A DNA stretch of 32,540 nt. It comes from Kiritimatiellia bacterium (GTDB lineage: Bacteria > Verrucomicrobiota > Kiritimatiellia > RFP12 > UBA1067). This document shows, piece after piece, positions 30,845 through 32,540 of this stretch. The first letter of the stretch is position 1; each line of letters starts with the position of its first letter. The notes beneath the pieces were generated by a model. It made no database searches. It saw only the letters and a program-made list of their open reading frames with translations, and had not been told where the DNA came from. The position numbers and the translations under genes were made by a program. The stretch spans positions 1-32,540 of the forward strand of contig JAFRBA010000126.1 in assembly GCA_017405115.1 (NCBI GenBank), in the 5' to 3' direction.

Positions 30845-31354
30845 ATGCAGAAAATCGACACGGAGAAAATCGCCGAGGGCATCAGGTCGCTCGTCAGGGA
30901 CAAAGCCACGCTCAAGCAGATCAAGGGCGTCACCAACGACGAGCTCGAGGCGGTGTACTCGCTCGCCTTCGGCTACTACCGCACGGGCAAGTACGACGAT
31001 GCGCTGAAGCTGTTCAAGTTCCTGGTGCTGTTCGACCACCTGAACGCGAAGTTCTGGCTCGGCCTCGGGGCCGTTCAGCAGGTGTTGAAGGACTTCCAGG
31101 GCGCGGTTGCCTCGTACGGCTACTGCTCGTTCCTGAAGCTCGACGACCCCAGGCCCCAGCTGCACGCGGCGGAGTGCTTCCTGGCGATGGGAGACAAGCG
31201 CAACGCGGCGAGTTCGCTCGAGGCGCTGGACGAATACTGCCCCAGGGACACCGACGTCGGCCGCGAGTACCGCGCCAAGGCCGCGAAGCTCCGCGAAATG
31301 GTGGGCGAAGAGGCCTTCGCCGCCCTCGCGAAGGAAGATGAGAAAAAGTCGTAA
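30845..31354 (+). CDS. Class II T3SS translocator chaperone (SycD/LcrH/IpgC family, TPR)
   Basis: The protein is 169 residues, the usual family size. Its ATG at 30845 has AAGGAG upstream. Three TPR-like repeats are visible: LEAVYSLAFGYYRTGKYDDA, AKFWLGLGAVQQVLKDFQGA, and PQLHAAECFLAMGDKRNAAS. The N-terminal 30 residues precede the first repeat, as in SycD, LcrH and IpgC. Class II chaperones bind both translocators through the concave TPR surface and keep them soluble before export. It lies directly before sctE, as lcrH lies before yopB. Confidence 0.9.
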   Translation: MQKIDTEKIAEGIRSLVRDKATLKQIKGVTNDELEAVYSLAFGYYRTGKYDDALKLFKFLVLFDHLNAKFWLGLGAVQQVLKDFQGAVASYGYCSFLKLDDPRPQLHAAECFLAMGDKRNAASSLEALDEYCPRDTDVGREYRAKAAKLREMVGEEAFAALAKEDEKKS

Positions 31355-31369
31355 CCTTTTGTCTGCAGG

Positions 31370-31379
31370 CGTGTAGACA
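31370..31379 (+). promoter_or_regulatory. CGTGTAGACA motif before sctE
   Basis: CGTGTAGACA repeats the first ten bases of the 29978-29989 palindrome and ends 19 bp before the ATG of sctE. Here it forms the right part of a weak TGTCT...AGACA inverted repeat (31360-31379). The spacing to the start codon is similar to the first copy (29 versus 34 bp from motif start). Confidence 0.35.
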
Positions 31380-31398
31380 GGGCGAAGGAGGGAAAACC

Positions 31399-32520
31399 AT
31401 GGCAATAGAACTCAACACGAAGGCTCAGGGCGCGCAGATTACGGAGGGACTGTACGACAAGTTCTCCGAGATCGCTGGCGACGACACCAAGGCCAAGGAA
31501 GTCCTCGGCAAGGCCATCGAGGTGCTTGCCGGAGCAAACCTCAAGATCTCGCGCGGCGACGACACGTCCGTGACCGGCGCCGGCGAAAGGAAGACGTGCG
31601 GCGCGAACAACGTCCCGGTCCTCGATAATCCGAACGACGCGGCGGCGAAGGAGGTCGACCTCACGAAGCTCATCTCCTACCTGCAGCTCGACAACCAGGA
31701 GCGGCAGATCGAGATGGCCAAGGACCGCATCGACATGCAGAAGGAGGGCCTCGACACCGAGCAGAAGGATCGGATGAAGCAGATCGACGAGTCCATCAAG
31801 AAGATGGAGAAGGCCGAGAAGGCCGCCAAGATCAGCCGCATATTCGGCTGGATCGGCGCGGTCCTCGCCGTTGCGGCGGCTGTCGCGCTGACCATCGTCA
31901 CCGGCGGCGCGGCTGCGGGCTTCGCGATCGCCGGCGCGGTTCTCGCCGTCACCGCGCTGACATTGAACGAGACGGGCGTGATGGACACGCTGGTCGAGAA
32001 GCTGGCGGACCATCTGCAGGAGAAGTACGGCTGGGACAAGAACAAGGCCATGCTCGCCGCCTCTCTCATCATCAACCTCTCGATCATGGTCCTGCAGCTG
32101 GGCTGCAGCGTCGGCAGCATGATCTCCGGCTTCGCGGCGGCAGGCAAGGCTGCGGCGGACGCGGCTGCCACGGGCGCCAAGGCCGTGGCCGACACGGCGA
32201 AGCTCTCCGCTACGGCCATGCAGACGGCGAAGACGATTCAGAACGTCATAACCGTCGCTAACACGGGGGTCGGAGCAATGTCCCTCGCATCGAACGGCGC
32301 CTCGACCTTCCTTACGTTCAAGTCGGAGAACGCGAAGGCCGACACGACCGAGCTGGAGAAGTTCATCACGATGCTCCAGCAGCGCCTCGACGAAAGCCAG
32401 GAGGAGCTCCAGAAGATACTCGAGCAGCTCCAGGCCGGCATCGGGGAGATCGCGCAGATGATAAGCTCCGCGACCGACACAAGCACCGAAATCGCCCAGA
32501 ACCTCGGGCAGATGGCGTGA
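31399..32520 (+). CDS. sctE: T3SS major translocator SctE (YopB/IpaB/SipB family)
   Basis: The protein is 373 residues, near YopB (about 400). Its ATG at 31399 has GAAGGAGGG upstream. An N-terminal polar part with a helical region (ERQIEMAKDRIDMQKEGLDT, then MKQIDESIKKMEKAEKAAKI) leads into a hydrophobic region, GWIGAVLAVAAAVALTIV then GFAIAGAVLAVTALTL, at about residues 150-190. A second hydrophobic segment is at about 220-245 (AASLIINLSIMVLQLG). The C-terminus is a long amphipathic coiled coil (EKFITMLQQRLDESQEELQK). This is the YopB/IpaB layout for insertion into host membranes. It follows its chaperone gene. After the TGA the window ends with GGGGGGTTGAAAGG, which may lead to a further gene, possibly sctB. 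Confidence 0.88.
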   Translation: MAIELNTKAQGAQITEGLYDKFSEIAGDDTKAKEVLGKAIEVLAGANLKISRGDDTSVTGAGERKTCGANNVPVLDNPNDAAAKEVDLTKLISYLQLDNQERQIEMAKDRIDMQKEGLDTEQKDRMKQIDESIKKMEKAEKAAKISRIFGWIGAVLAVAAAVALTIVTGGAAAGFAIAGAVLAVTALTLNETGVMDTLVEKLADHLQEKYGWDKNKAMLAASLIINLSIMVLQLGCSVGSMISGFAAAGKAAADAAATGAKAVADTAKLSATAMQTAKTIQNVITVANTGVGAMSLASNGASTFLTFKSENAKADTTELEKFITMLQQRLDESQEELQKILEQLQAGIGEIAQMISSATDTSTEIAQNLGQMA

Positions 32521-32540
32521 GGGGGGTTGAAAGGTTGAAA

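Noticed and set aside
1..32520. CRISPR arrays, tRNA or rRNA genes
   Set aside because: I saw no regularly spaced repeats and no tRNA- or rRNA-like segments when reading through the window; a covariance-model search would be needed to exclude small RNAs.

Overview
The window looks like part of a high-GC genome from the PVC superphylum, most likely a gut or sediment Kiritimatiellota/Lentisphaerota lineage. The reasons are the density of sialidase-like, beta-propeller, parallel beta-helix and autotransporter-type beta-strand proteins, an Rpn-type PD-(D/E)XK nuclease/transposase, and a Ysc-type type III secretion system (T3SS) beside carbohydrate genes. This is inferred from gene content only; there is no rRNA or tRNA in the window.

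Left part (1-6900), plus strand: the 3' end of a sialidase-like gene, a secreted five-bladed-propeller 'glycosyl hydrolase-like' protein, a large secreted beta-helix protein, a collapsed remnant of a second sialidase gene, and an Rpn-family nuclease/transposase. Two nearly identical 61-bp promoter-proximal repeats lie in front of the beta-helix gene and the beta-strand-repeat gene.

Middle part (6935-19311), plus strand: a probable single transcription unit of about 12.4 kb. Five of its eight junctions overlap by 4 bp and the others are 7, 16 and 59 bp apart. It encodes a 1224-residue beta-strand-repeat surface protein, a paralogue of the propeller protein, a neutral-ceramidase-family protein, an AraC regulator, an N-acetylneuraminate-lyase-family aldolase, an aldo/keto reductase, a Gfo/Idh/MocA oxidoreductase, an SDR dehydrogenase and an SSS sodium symporter. 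The simplest reading is capture, uptake and breakdown of a sialic-acid-like (nonulosonic) sugar or related glycan, but the substrate is not proven. A separate promoter at 19422 starts a small lipoprotein, a radical SAM gene (apparently frameshifted) and a GH127-family glycosidase.

Right part (22763-32520): a T3SS locus built as two divergent operons. The minus-strand operon reads sctO-P-Q-R-S-T-U, the same order as the Yersinia yscO-U genes, followed by an ECF sigma factor and an 86-residue protein. The plus-strand operon reads LcrG-like, coiled-coil tip/translocator candidate, SycD/LcrH chaperone and YopB/IpaB-type translocator (SctE), matching the Yersinia lcrG-V-H-yopB layout. The two operons share a compact divergent control region with two matching promoter cores (TTTTGGTATAAT) and very short predicted leaders. 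ATPase, secretin, ring and needle genes are not in the window and probably lie beyond its right edge.
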